Below are positions 15,862 through 23,578 of a stretch of 64,000 nt of DNA, piece after piece. The stretch lies in the NCBI GenBank assembly GCA_035623275.1, contig DASPTT010000114.1:1-64000 (forward strand), written 5' to 3'. Origin of the DNA: DASPTT01 sp035623275. GTDB taxonomy: Bacteria > Actinomycetota > Acidimicrobiia > Acidimicrobiales > UBA8190. The translations under genes were made by a program, and so were the position numbers. A model generated the notes under the pieces. The model did no database searches. It worked only from the letters and a program-made list of their open reading frames with translations, and had not been told where the DNA came from. Position 1 is the first letter of the stretch. Every line of letters starts with the position of its first letter.

Positions 15862-17388
15862 CTAAGAGGATTCGCAGCTGCCCGGAACCAACTTGAGTGA
15901 GACTCGAGCAGAGCCCGGCTCGTTGACGACGGTCACGTAAGGTGAGCACGGACGTGAAGTGAAGCGTGCGCCTCGAACCTCGATCCGATAACCGCTCGGG
16001 TAGTGGAGCGGAGCACTGAACACCACGGTAGGAGCCTTGATGGAGGGATCGGGCGTGTAGGTGAGCGAGAAGGTGTCGGTGGAGGGATCAAACCCGTACG
16101 CGCTCGGAGTGCCCGCGATCGCCATCGGGTAGGGCTCCGAGAGCACGTCGGCCTTGGTTTGGTTAAGCGTGGCCAAGTTGGTGTCGTCCTGGAACATGCT
16201 GTCGCACGAGTCGATCCCCCCACTGTTATCTTGGTGGGTGCTCTTCCACGCCCAGTGGATCCATCCCACCCGGGCTGCATCTGCAGAGCGGACTACGAGG
16301 GCAGACTCGGACGGTCCATAGCAGCCGCCGTCCTCGCCGATGAGCAGTGGGGCATGGAGCCGGGCGGCGCTCGCGAGATTGGCGTTCATCGCGTTGTTGC
16401 ACCAGAGCGTGTTAGTAGTCGAAGAGTTCGTGTTAGTGGTCGAAGAGTTGAACGAGCAGAGCATGTGGAAGGAGTACACCGCGTTCGGCCCAGCCGGGGT
16501 CGGCGGGGTGAGCCAGGACTGAGGTCCGCTGCTCGCGATGTGAGTTCCGCTGCTCGCGAGGTCGTCCGGCTCGAATACCACCGTGTGGACGCGGTCGACG
16601 CTACGGATAGACGCAGCCACCATGTTCTCGAAGGGCTGGAGATACTCCCGGTAGAAGCCTGGGCAGCCGCCGACCGTGGCACAGGTTTCCCACTGACTAC
16701 CGGCCCACGGCTCGTTCAAGATGTCGTATCCGAGCACATCCGGTTCGGAGGCGAACCGGGCCGCCACCTTCTTCCACATCTCCGAATACGCCTGCCACAA
16801 CCCCGCTCGGTTGGCCCAGAAGTTGTCCCAGGCGCGGCCCATCGCAGGACTGCATATGCGCTGGTCACCGATGATGGCGAGACTCGAGGAGGGGCAGTCA
16901 GGCAGGCCGTCTGTGTAGACGGCCCACTCCGGGAAGCCCTCGCCGTGGAAGCGGCTGCTGAGGTCGTCCTGGTGGGAGTCGATCACGACGTAGATCCCGT
17001 GGCGGGCGAACAGGCGCTCTACCGCGACGAGCTGGTTCAGGTAGTTCTCGTCGAAAACACCCCTACGGGGCTCGAAACCCTCCCAGACGAAGCCCAGACG
17101 CACCGCATTGAACCCGAGCGAATGCATGAGCGCTGCGTCGGCGTCCGTGATGCCCTCGGGAGTGGTCGGGGGCACATACGGCGGGGTCTTCCAGACGACG
17201 TCCACTCCGTGGAGGATCACGACTCGTCCTGACGAATCTCTGATCCAGCCGCTTGTCGATACCAAGCTCGTTGTTGTCCGGCCGGACTGGCTGGAGGACG
17301 TAGGGGTCGAGCAGGTTGCGAGAACGACGCCCAAGGTAGGAGCCAAGCCGATTGCTATCGCCAATCGGAAGCGACGAGCCCGAGCCAT
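15862..17388 (-). CDS. GH5 endoglycoceramidase-like lipoprotein
   Basis: 508 aa. The lipoprotein signal ends at 'VVLATCSTP', so it is probably anchored outside the membrane. The catalytic domain shows 'GWIRDSSGRVVILHGVDVV', 'FNAVRLGFVWEGFEP' and 'YVVIDSHQDDLS'. The acid/base Glu is in 'YDILNEPWAG' (about 225) and the nucleophile Glu in 'LIGEDGGCYG' (about 351). The NEPWxG pattern and C-terminal beta domain match endoglycoceramidases more than cellulases. The family releases oligosaccharides from glycosphingolipids; other glycolipids are possible. A 21-bp duplication gives the repeat 'NSSTTNTNSSTTNT'. Confidence 0.83.
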   Translation of the reverse strand: MARARRFRLAIAIGLAPTLGVVLATCSTPTSSSQSGRTTTSLVSTSGWIRDSSGRVVILHGVDVVWKTPPYVPPTTPEGITDADAALMHSLGFNAVRLGFVWEGFEPRRGVFDENYLNQLVAVERLFARHGIYVVIDSHQDDLSSRFHGEGFPEWAVYTDGLPDCPSSSLAIIGDQRICSPAMGRAWDNFWANRAGLWQAYSEMWKKVAARFASEPDVLGYDILNEPWAGSQWETCATVGGCPGFYREYLQPFENMVAASIRSVDRVHTVVFEPDDLASSGTHIASSGPQSWLTPPTPAGPNAVYSFHMLCSFNSSTTNTNSSTTNTLWCNNAMNANLASAARLHAPLLIGEDGGCYGPSESALVVRSADAARVGWIHWAWKSTHQDNSGGIDSCDSMFQDDTNLATLNQTKADVLSEPYPMAIAGTPSAYGFDPSTDTFSLTYTPDPSIKAPTVVFSAPLHYPSGYRIEVRGARFTSRPCSPYVTVVNEPGSARVSLKLVPGSCESS

Positions 17389-17634
17389 GTCACCATCATC
17401 GACTGCACCGACGCCTCGAAGCTAGGGACCCCGGGCCATCGGGAGGGGCCCACAGCGCTCAGGATTGCCCCGGCCGCGCGTTACCGGTCGGGTGGCCGGC
17501 AGGGGCGACCGACCTCACCTGGCACTTTTCGCTCCCGCTCGATATCACCGGCGATTCGCGGGTTATGGCTCTTTGACGCATTCCCTCGCGCCGAGAACCG
17601 TCGTTTCGGGCGGCTCTACCGCGTTGTCGATTGG

Positions 17635-17640
17635 TAGTGT
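17635..17640 (+). promoter_or_regulatory. -10 element of leaderless arr
   Basis: TAGTGT ends 7 nt before the GTG of arr. No Shine-Dalgarno is visible, and the spacing puts the transcription start on or next to the start codon. The same layout occurs at many genes in this window. Confidence 0.45.
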
Positions 17641-17647
17641 CGCAGCC

Positions 17648-18073
17648 GTGAGCGACAAGCGCGAGCCGGTGCCCTTCGAGGTGTACGAACCTGGCGTGTA
17701 CTTGCACGGAACTAAGACGGACCTCGCCGTGGGGGAGATGCTGGTTTCCGGCCGTGAGTCCAACTTCGAAGAGGGCCGGGTGATGAACTACGTCTACTTC
17801 ACCGCCACGCTCGACGCCGCGACCTGGGGAGCCGAACTCGCCTCTGGTGAAGGCCCCGGGCGAATCTACGTCGTCGAGCCGACAGGCGAGTTCGAAGACG
17901 ACCCCAATGTCACCGACAAGAAGTTCCCTGGGAATCCGACGCAGTCGTTCCGTAGTCGCGAGCCTCTGCGTGTTGTAGGTGAGCTTGTCGACTGGGTCGG
18001 GCATTCGCCTGAGAAGCTGTTGGCCATGCGTGCTGGCCTGCAGCGGATAGGAACGGGGCAAATCGAGGACTGA
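17648..18073 (+). CDS. arr: NAD+-rifampin ADP-ribosyltransferase
   Basis: 141 aa, the same size as mycobacterial Arr (about 142). It carries the family blocks 'YLHGTKTDLAVGEMLVSG', 'YVYFTATLDAATWGAELA', 'GEGPGRIYVVEPTG', 'DDPNVTDKKFPGNPTQSF' and 'REPLRVVGELVDWVGH'. The enzyme transfers ADP-ribose from NAD+ to the C23 hydroxyl of rifamycins and inactivates them. GTG 17648 is chosen because the protein then starts like Arr. The gene stands alone with its own -10 and a hairpin after it. Confidence 0.95.
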   Translation: MSDKREPVPFEVYEPGVYLHGTKTDLAVGEMLVSGRESNFEEGRVMNYVYFTATLDAATWGAELASGEGPGRIYVVEPTGEFEDDPNVTDKKFPGNPTQSFRSREPLRVVGELVDWVGHSPEKLLAMRAGLQRIGTGQIED

Positions 18074-18083
18074 GCTACGGCGC

Positions 18084-18105
18084 CCCCAGGAATCGCGTCC
18101 TGGGG
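18084..18105. terminator. Hairpin terminator between arr and repeat protein
   Basis: CCCCAGGA (18084-18091) and TCCTGGGG (18098-18105) form an 8-bp perfect stem with a 6-nt loop, 11 nt past the arr stop. It lies between convergent genes, so it could serve both strands. There is no U-tract, as is common in high-GC actinobacteria. Confidence 0.6.
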
Positions 18106-18172
18106 TCGCGCTGCTGCCAGCAACGGGACCGAACCCCGTAGGAGACGGGTCCCGATTAGCAAGACAACGTGG

Positions 18173-19612
18173 CTACGTGGTGGCCTCGGGGTCCCCACCC
18201 ACGGCCCCGCCACCGGGGGCGCCGACGCTGAGCCCGTAGGCGTTCCAGGGGTGGCCACCCCCGATGTCGTTGTTGACGTACTCCACCAGCTGGCCGCCCG
18301 CCGCTTGCACGTAGATGTGGATCAAGGTGTCGGCGGTGTCGTAGAAGGCGCTCGGGACCCCGGCCACCGGGCCTCCGCCCGGTGCGCCGACGCTGAGCCC
18401 ATAGGCGTTCCAGGGGTGGCCACCCCCGATGTCGTTGTTGACGTACTCCACCAGCTGGCCGCCCGCCGCCTGCACGTAGATGTGGATGAGGCCGTCACCG
18501 CGGTCGTAGAACGCGCTCGGATTCCCCGCGACCGGGCCGCCACCGGGGGCACCGACCGACAGCCCGTAGGCGTTCCAGAGGTGGCCGTTGGCGTTGTCGT
18601 CCACGTACTCGACGAGCTGGCCGTTGGCGGCGCGCACGTAGATGTGGATGAGCCCATCGGCGGGATCGTGGACGACGCTCGGGGTGCCCGAGATCTGGCC
18701 CCCGCCCGGCGCCCCGACGGACAGGTCATAGGCGTTCCAGGGGTGGCCGTTGCCGATGTTGTTGTCCACGTACTCGGTGAGGTCCCCGTTGGCCCCGCGC
18801 ACGTAGACGTGGATCAGCGGGGACGCGTCGGCGTAGGTGACGATGGTGCCAAGGTTGCCCACGGCCCAGCCGTGGGCGGCGTCCACGAACGACACCCCCC
18901 AGAGGTTGTTGGCCGTGCCCGAGGCCTGGGGGCTCCAGGTGGCCCCGCCGTCGGTGGTGGCCACGATGGTGCCGGCGCCGCCGGCCGCCCAGCCGTGGGC
19001 GGCGTCCACGAACGACACCCCGGCGAGGGTGTTGGCCGTGCCCGAGGCCTGGGGGCTCCAGGTGCCCCCGCCGTCGGTGGTGGCCAGAATGGTGCCGCTG
19101 GCGCCCACCGCCCAGCCGTGGGCGGCGTCCACGAACGACACCCCGCAGAGGTTGTTGGCCGTGCCCGAGGCCTGGGGGCTCCAGGTGGCCCCGCCGTCGG
19201 TGGTGGACAGAATGGTGCCGCCGAGGCCCACCGCCCAGCCGTGGGCGGCGTCCACGAACGACACCCCGGCGAGGGCGTTGGCCGTGCCCGAGGTCTGGGT
19301 GCTCCAGCTGGCCCCGCCGTCGGTGGTGGCCACGATGGTGCCGCTGGCGCCCACCGCCCAGCCGTGGGCGGCGTCCACGAACGACACCCCGTCGAGGGGG
19401 TTCGCCGTGCCCGAGGTCTGGGTGCTCCAGGTGCCCGCGGCAGCGGCGGAGCCGACCGGCGAGAGAAGGACCGTTCCGAGGGTGAACAGCCCCATGATCG
19501 CCGAAAGCCCGACCGAGAGAACCCGCTGCCCGAGCCGCAGGGAGGTACGGCTCCGTCGCGTCCCACACCCTCCCACCGGCCGTACCGCCTGCACGAAAAC
19601 GCGTGACCTCAT
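18173..19612 (-). CDS. Secreted two-array repeat protein (YCF48-like plus lectin-propeller-like)
   Basis: 479 aa. A long twin-Arg-less signal peptide ('VLSVGLSAIMGLFTLGTVLL' then 'SAAAAGT') precedes two arrays. Residues about 60-260 hold five 41-aa repeats ('GVSFVDAAHGWAVGASGTI', 'ATTDGGATWSPQASGTAN'), the YCF48/BNR beta-propeller signature. Residues about 265-479 hold four 55-aa repeats ('LIHIYVQAAGGQLVEYVNND', 'HPWNAYGLSVGAPGGG'), like fucose-lectin or PLL-type blades. Repeats are near identical in DNA, implying recent expansion or gene conversion. It is likely exported and carbohydrate- or surface-binding; that role is inference. Confidence 0.8.
   Translation of the reverse strand: MRSRVFVQAVRPVGGCGTRRSRTSLRLGQRVLSVGLSAIMGLFTLGTVLLSPVGSAAAAGTWSTQTSGTANPLDGVSFVDAAHGWAVGASGTIVATTDGGASWSTQTSGTANALAGVSFVDAAHGWAVGLGGTILSTTDGGATWSPQASGTANNLCGVSFVDAAHGWAVGASGTILATTDGGGTWSPQASGTANTLAGVSFVDAAHGWAAGGAGTIVATTDGGATWSPQASGTANNLWGVSFVDAAHGWAVGNLGTIVTYADASPLIHVYVRGANGDLTEYVDNNIGNGHPWNAYDLSVGAPGGGQISGTPSVVHDPADGLIHIYVRAANGQLVEYVDDNANGHLWNAYGLSVGAPGGGPVAGNPSAFYDRGDGLIHIYVQAAGGQLVEYVNNDIGGGHPWNAYGLSVGAPGGGPVAGVPSAFYDTADTLIHIYVQAAGGQLVEYVNNDIGGGHPWNAYGLSVGAPGGGAVGGDPEATT
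18180..18840. repeat. Four 165-bp tandem coding repeats
   Basis: The unit spans 165 bp (for example 18241 to 18406 for the same CGTTCCAGGGGTGGCC landmark) and encodes the 55-aa IHIYV...APGGG blade. The two units nearest the 3' end are almost identical. The other two have diverged. Confidence 0.85.
18841..19440. repeat. Five 123-bp tandem coding repeats
   Basis: The CGTGGGCGGCGTCCACGAAC landmark recurs every 123 bp (18871, 18994 and so on), encoding the 41-aa YCF48-like blade. The repeats are highly similar at the nucleotide level, including silent sites. Confidence 0.85.
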
Positions 19613-20171
19613 CGTGCCCCTCCTCGCCGTCTACCGGCCGGACCTCCATGGTGGTGTCGCCGAGCGTCGTTGCCAGCCTTGCGCGCACCGCGCCTCGAAC
19701 AGCCCGGAGCGTGAAAGAACCCTTCGGTCCGCGGCGTCCAAACTCCCTGCATCCTGCGAGCCGTCCCGAGGCCGCAATAGGGCACAACGACCCGAACGCG
19801 GTACTCGTTCGATGTAAGTCACGTCCGCCCGACCGGCACTGACCCAGTCGGCCACCGGACTCGGTCGAGCTACAGCCGGGACCGATGTATCAGGCACATC
19901 TCGCTCGGGCGAGACTTCCGCCGGGAGGCCATGTCACGGAGTGGGCGGTAGCTCCTGTATCGGGAAGGTGCTGCCCGGTGTCCATCGAAGCGGAAAACGC
20001 CGGGTGACAGCTAACGGGCGGCGCAGCAGCCAGGGGAACGCTCGGGTCCCTGATAGGGATTCTGGGACCCCAGGTCGACGCAGTCCCTTCCAAGATCGCG
20101 CACGGATCGCGCACGGAACCGGGGTCGGCAGGCGGGACGCCCAGCGCTCGGTCCCCTGACCAGGGGGATGA
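19613..20171. other. Intergenic region between repeat protein and tRNA
   Basis: About 560 bases without a credible gene. The 330 bases upstream of the repeat-protein start are unusually long for a leader in this dense genome and contain several short complementary segments. I could not match them to a known riboswitch. A GGTCCCTGATAGGGATTCTGGGACC segment near 20044-20070 has inverted-repeat character. Confidence 0.3.
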
Positions 20172-20247
20172 TGGTGGAGGTGAGCGGACTCGAACCGCCG
20201 ACTTCTACGTTGCGAACGTAGCGCTCTACCAGCTGAGCTACACCCCC
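20172..20247 (-). tRNA. tRNA-Ala (CGC)
   Basis: Reading the minus strand from 20247: acceptor GGGGGTG pairs with CACCTCC, the D-arm contains AGCTCAGCTGGTAGAGC, the anticodon arm is CTACG-TTCGCAA-CGTAG, and the T-arm contains GGTTCGAGTCC. The discriminator is A and CCA is encoded. The loop gives anticodon CGC, reading GCG alanine codons. Total 76 nt. The 3' end faces the accessory-looking stretch on the left. Confidence 0.97.
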
Positions 20248-20378
20248 GGGTGCGAGGCCAAGGATACCCCGGCCGGGGGCGGCCGAATCCGCCTGCTCAC
20301 CGGCCCTCCAGCCTGATCCCCGAAGCGCCGCGGCCCTGACCATGAACGTCGCTTCGCGCCGCGACGTATGCGAAGGCG

Positions 20379-20684
20379 ATGACCCGCTCGTTCGCGATCC
20401 GCAGGCTATCCGGTGCCGTCGCCGTCCTGGCGCTCGCCGGCATGGGCGCCGCGTGCACGTCCATGACCGGCGCGCCGCCCCGTCACCGGGTCTCGTCGAC
20501 GCTCGAGGGGGCCGGCCCGAGTACGACGTCATCCACCCCTTCCCCGCCCCCGAGCACCACGGCGCCGCCGTCCACGACGACCACGACCACGAAGCCATCG
20601 GGCAATTGCATCCCTCAGGGCGGCGGGGGCGACGGGGACGGCGACAACTTCGGCGGTGGGAGTGACGGGGACGGCTGCACCTGA
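20379..20684 (+). CDS. Small Ser/Thr/Pro-rich lipoprotein, hypothetical
   Basis: 101 aa. The signal peptide 'FAIRRLSGAVAVLALAGMG' ends in a lipobox-like 'GMGAACTS'. The mature part is a Pro/Ser/Thr linker with six consecutive Thr and a Gly/Asp-rich tail with two Cys ('GNCIPQGGGGDGDGDN', 'DGDGCT'). The Asp-rich tail could bind cations. GAAGG lies just before the ATG. Low-complexity composition makes a chance frame possible, but the signal sequence is convincing. Confidence 0.55.
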   Translation: MTRSFAIRRLSGAVAVLALAGMGAACTSMTGAPPRHRVSSTLEGAGPSTTSSTPSPPPSTTAPPSTTTTTTKPSGNCIPQGGGGDGDGDNFGGGSDGDGCT

Positions 20685-20706
20685 GACAGCCGTGCTCCTC
20701 GCCGGC

Positions 20707-21291
20707 TCAGCCCTGTCCGCGCGCCTGCTCGATGGCCCGCTGCAGGCGGGCCTGGAGCACGGTGGTGGTGACGTCTGAACGGCTGCGCTCGACGACGGCA
20801 CGGAGTGCGTCGGTCGTCCGGCGCAGCCCCCCGGTCACCGCGTCGGGATAATCGACGGTGACCAGCATGTCGTAGACGTCCTCCATGGCCAGCAGGAGGT
20901 CCTCGGCGTGTCCGGTCTCCCCCGCGCGCAGCTGGTCGAGCAGGTGCCGGCGCAGCTCCGAGGCGGCTTCGGCGAGGCCGTTGAGCCACGGGGCGAGCCC
21001 GACCCCCAGGTCCACGTCGCTCGGCAGCGGCGCCCCGGCGGTCAAAGCCACGGTCAAGTGGGCCTCGGCGAACTCCTTCTCGGCGTCGTGGAGGAATCCG
21101 GTGACGGCCAGCGAGGGGAAGGGGGCAAGGGCCTTCTGGGCCTGGCGCAGCGCGGATCCGGCACCGGCCAGGTTGGCGTCGACGTCCTCGGGCCGGTGCC
21201 GGTGGACGGCGCGGATGGCGAGCCCGCAGGCACGGATCGTTTCGCGGCACAGTGGGAGTGCCCGCTCACGTGCGTCGTGGACGGCTCGCAA
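20707..21291 (-). CDS. Translin family protein
   Basis: About 194 aa from a TTG at 21291. The C-terminal half matches translin: 'AVTGFLHDAEKEFAEAHL', 'GLAEAASELRRHLLDQLRAG', 'AEDLLLAMEDVYDMLVTVDY' and 'GGLRRTTDALRAVVERSRSD'. Eukaryotic translins bind RNA and single-stranded DNA and form the C3PO RNase with TRAX; the bacterial role is unknown. An alternative start is the CTG at 21387, which overlaps the stop of the upstream gene as CTGA and would add 32 residues. No ATG or GTG exists in between. Confidence 0.75.
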   Translation of the reverse strand: MRAVHDARERALPLCRETIRACGLAIRAVHRHRPEDVDANLAGAGSALRQAQKALAPFPSLAVTGFLHDAEKEFAEAHLTVALTAGAPLPSDVDLGVGLAPWLNGLAEAASELRRHLLDQLRAGETGHAEDLLLAMEDVYDMLVTVDYPDAVTGGLRRTTDALRAVVERSRSDVTTTVLQARLQRAIEQARGQG

Positions 21292-21383
21292 CCGGTCACG
21301 GGCCTGGTCGCCGAGGGCAGAGAGCTCCGCGCTGCGTGCCGACGAGGACGGCGACGCCGCGGGGCTGCCCGCGGACGCGTCGG

Positions 21384-21896
21384 TCAGCGGGCGACGGCGC
21401 GCCGGACGACGAACGCCGGCTGCGGCTGCGACGGCTGCGGCAGATAGCGCAGTTTGACCTCGCGCTCGACGGCCAACGTGCGTAGCCGCACGAGCAGGGC
21501 GACGTACCCGACCAGAGCGATCGCCGCCATCGCCGTCAGGACGAGGGCCGGGCGCATCGCCGGGATCGCCCCGAGCACGCCGGTGCCGACCGTCAGGCTC
21601 ACGAGCACGATCAGCACGTCGCGGCGCCGCCGGCACGCTTCCGGGCGGAAGAACGGGTCGTGGCGGACGTTCGGCCGGTGTGCCGGGGTACGGGGCGATG
21701 CCGTCGCCTGGGCCGCCCGGGCCAGACGGTTCGCCGGGTCGACCAGCGTCGGACCGGTGTGCTCCAGAACGCGGAGCTGGCGGTGGAATGCGCCGATGGA
21801 GTCGCCGGAGTGACGCTCCGCCCGACGGCGGAGGAGGCTGGGTCCGAGCACGATCGCCCAGACGACCACCAGGATCAGGAGGACCACCACTGTCAA
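21384..21896 (-). CDS. Conserved actinobacterial membrane protein, SepX/GlpR-like topology
   Basis: 170 aa. The N-terminal helix 'TVVVLLILVVVWAIVLGPSL' is followed by 'LRRRAERHSGDSIGAFHRQL'. Two more helices lie near residues 92-140 ('VLIVLVSLTVGTGVLGAIPA', 'LVLTAMAAIALVGYVALLV'). The layout (helix, LRRR, acidic residues, 'FHRQLRVLEH') resembles the SepX/GlpR family linked to cell division in actinobacteria. This is from memory and not proven. It is joined to the translin gene at its stop codon. Confidence 0.65.
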   Translation of the reverse strand: MTVVVLLILVVVWAIVLGPSLLRRRAERHSGDSIGAFHRQLRVLEHTGPTLVDPANRLARAAQATASPRTPAHRPNVRHDPFFRPEACRRRRDVLIVLVSLTVGTGVLGAIPAMRPALVLTAMAAIALVGYVALLVRLRTLAVEREVKLRYLPQPSQPQPAFVVRRAVAR

Positions 21897-22340
21897 AGAC
21901 CCCTCGACCTACCTTCCGGTGTAGAGGACACTACTGAAGCGTCCCGCACGATTGGTGGATGGTCGGGAACCGTCCGAGCCCCCGCAGTCCCCTGGGCTTC
22001 GCGACTGTCTAACCGATGGGCGCGCGGCGACGCAAATCATTTTCCTGTGGAAATTCGCCGATCTGGCACGCGCACCGCACAGCCGGAGGCCGACGCCGGT
22101 GAACCACAACGGTGCATTTCCCCTGCATTCTCGACCCAATTCGAGGCCGACCCGGCAGGTGACAGCGATGACATTCACCAACCGTTTCGAATGGGTGAAT
22201 TCCCACGGCGCGCGCGTTGCGTGTGCGCCTCACCACGGTGGCTGCGAGGACCCCGGTCGCCCGGCGATGGCCCGGGCTGCCGGTCGCGGCACGTTCACCT
22301 CTTGATGCGATGGAATAACGCGGCCGGCGCGTCAGGTCGT
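21897..22340. other. Intergenic region upstream of the membrane protein gene
   Basis: About 440 bases with no credible gene. An AT-richer patch at about 22040-22060 contains the dyad TTTCCTGTGGAAA, which could be an operator or promoter element. No RNA gene was recognised. Confidence 0.3.
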
Positions 22341-23168
22341 TCACACCTCGACCCGCGCGCTGAACCTGCCTTCGACGCAGGTCACGACGACGGGGACCCC
22401 GAAGCACGCCGACACCGCGGTGCTCGTGAGGACCTCGGCCGACGGCCCGCTCGCCACGAAGCGGCCCGTGCGCAGCAAGGCCGCATGGGACGTCCCCGGC
22501 GGGATCTCCTCGACGTGATGGGTGACCAGCACCATCGGCGGTGTCGCGGGATCGGCGGCGAGCTCGCTCAGCCGCTGCACGAGGCGCTCGCGCGCGCCGA
22601 GATCGAGCCCGGCCGCCGGCTCGTCGAACAGCAGGAGCTCGGGCTCGCCCATGAGCGCACGGGAGATCAGCACCTGCTGGCGCTCTCCTTCCGACAGGAG
22701 GCCGAGCGGGCGGCCCGCAGCGTCGGCAAGCCCGGCCGACGCCAGCAGCGAATCCGCGCGTGCATGGTCGTCTTCACCGTACGCGTGCCAGTAGGGCTCG
22801 AGCGCGCCCGTGCGACCCGTCACGACGGCATCGTGCGCGGTGATCGCCGGGTGCAGTCCCCGGAGGAGCGACTGGCTCACATAGGCGATGCGTCGGCGCA
22901 ACGCGCGCGCGTCGGTGGCGCCGTAGCGTTCGCCGAGCACCGACACACGTCCACCGGTGGGCAGGAGCTGCATGCCGGCGACCTTGAGCAATGTCGTCTT
23001 CCCCGAGCCGTTGGGCCCGAGCAGCGCCCAGCGCTCGCCGCGCCGCACCACCCAGTCGACGTCGTCGACGAGGACGCGCCCACCCCGCACCACGCGCACG
23101 GCCTGCAGGTCCACGGCGGGCGAGGCGATGTCCACGCTCGGCTGGGGCTCGGGTCCGCGGCGTTGCAC
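22341..23168 (-). CDS. ABC transporter ATP-binding protein (orphan)
   Basis: 275 aa. Walker A 'LLGPNGSGKTTLLKVAG', Q-loop 'AYVSQS', a signature variant 'LLSEGERQQVLISRAL', Walker B 'PELLLFDEPAAGLDL' and switch 'VLVTHHVEEIPPGTSHA'. The short single domain resembles ModF/YlmA-type or FecE-like ATPases. No permease is adjacent, so it may be soluble or pair with a distant partner. It follows the sulfite-reductase operon on the same strand after 57 nt and could be its last gene. Confidence 0.85.
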   Translation of the reverse strand: MQRRGPEPQPSVDIASPAVDLQAVRVVRGGRVLVDDVDWVVRRGERWALLGPNGSGKTTLLKVAGMQLLPTGGRVSVLGERYGATDARALRRRIAYVSQSLLRGLHPAITAHDAVVTGRTGALEPYWHAYGEDDHARADSLLASAGLADAAGRPLGLLSEGERQQVLISRALMGEPELLLFDEPAAGLDLGARERLVQRLSELAADPATPPMVLVTHHVEEIPPGTSHAALLRTGRFVASGPSAEVLTSTAVSACFGVPVVVTCVEGRFSARVEV

Positions 23169-23225
23169 TCGGGTCGACCCGTGGGGGCGAGGTATCGGAC
23201 CGGCAGGCGCGGGAGCTCGGGACGC

Positions 23226-23564
23226 TCAGCGGGGCCCGGCGACTCGGCCGGGCGGGATGCGCCGCGCCACGCGCCCCGCGAGCCCCTCGACCAGGGGTCC
23301 CCACTGCCGGTCCCCGATCAGCCAGAACCAGATTTCGCGCCGGTACCCGGTCACGACGTCGAGGAAGGCCTCCCGGTCCATGGCCGCAGGCTCCAGCGCC
23401 GCGCGCCACTGCTCCCAGAGCCACACGCCGATGCAGATGTCGTCGCTGAAGCCAGAGCGCCAGTCGCCACCGGCGAGCACCGTGTCACGGAGCTCGGTGC
23501 GCAGGCTCCCCGGTTCCTCCGGCAGGTTCAGCCGGAGCCCTTCGACGGGCTCGAGCAGGGTCAT
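23226..23564 (-). CDS. Conserved hypothetical in sulfite reductase operon
   Basis: 112 aa from ATG 23564, 14 nt after the FrhB-like gene. It is rich in Trp ('DICIGVWLWEQWRAALEP', 'YRREIWFWLIGDRQWGP') with an acidic first half and an Arg-rich C-terminus. No Cys pairs or membrane helix. I do not recognise the family. Close spacing makes it part of the cysH-sir-frhB transcript, so an accessory role in sulfite reduction is likely but unproven. Confidence 0.7.
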   Translation of the reverse strand: MTLLEPVEGLRLNLPEEPGSLRTELRDTVLAGGDWRSGFSDDICIGVWLWEQWRAALEPAAMDREAFLDVVTGYRREIWFWLIGDRQWGPLVEGLAGRVARRIPPGRVAGPR

Positions 23565-23578
23565 CGGTCACGCACCGG

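Noticed and set aside
15503..15949. 148-codon minus-strand frame overlapping the end of the GH5 gene
   Set aside because: No motifs, Arg/Ser-rich, and it conflicts with the GH5 C-terminus and the lipoprotein remnant.
16003..17232. 409-codon plus-strand frame opposite the GH5 gene
   Set aside because: Antisense shadow; the minus strand has clear catalytic motifs and a lipoprotein signal.
18180..19440. Regular repeats as a possible CRISPR array
   Set aside because: Repeats are 123 and 165 bp, adjacent without unique spacers, and encode in-frame protein blades.
19613..19950. Possible riboswitch in the long leader of the repeat-protein gene
   Set aside because: Short complementary segments exist, but I could not fit them to a c-di-GMP, c-di-AMP, SAM or SAH consensus.
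20011..20598. Minus-strand ORF running through the tRNA
   Set aside because: It spans the tRNA-Ala gene and has no recognisable domain.
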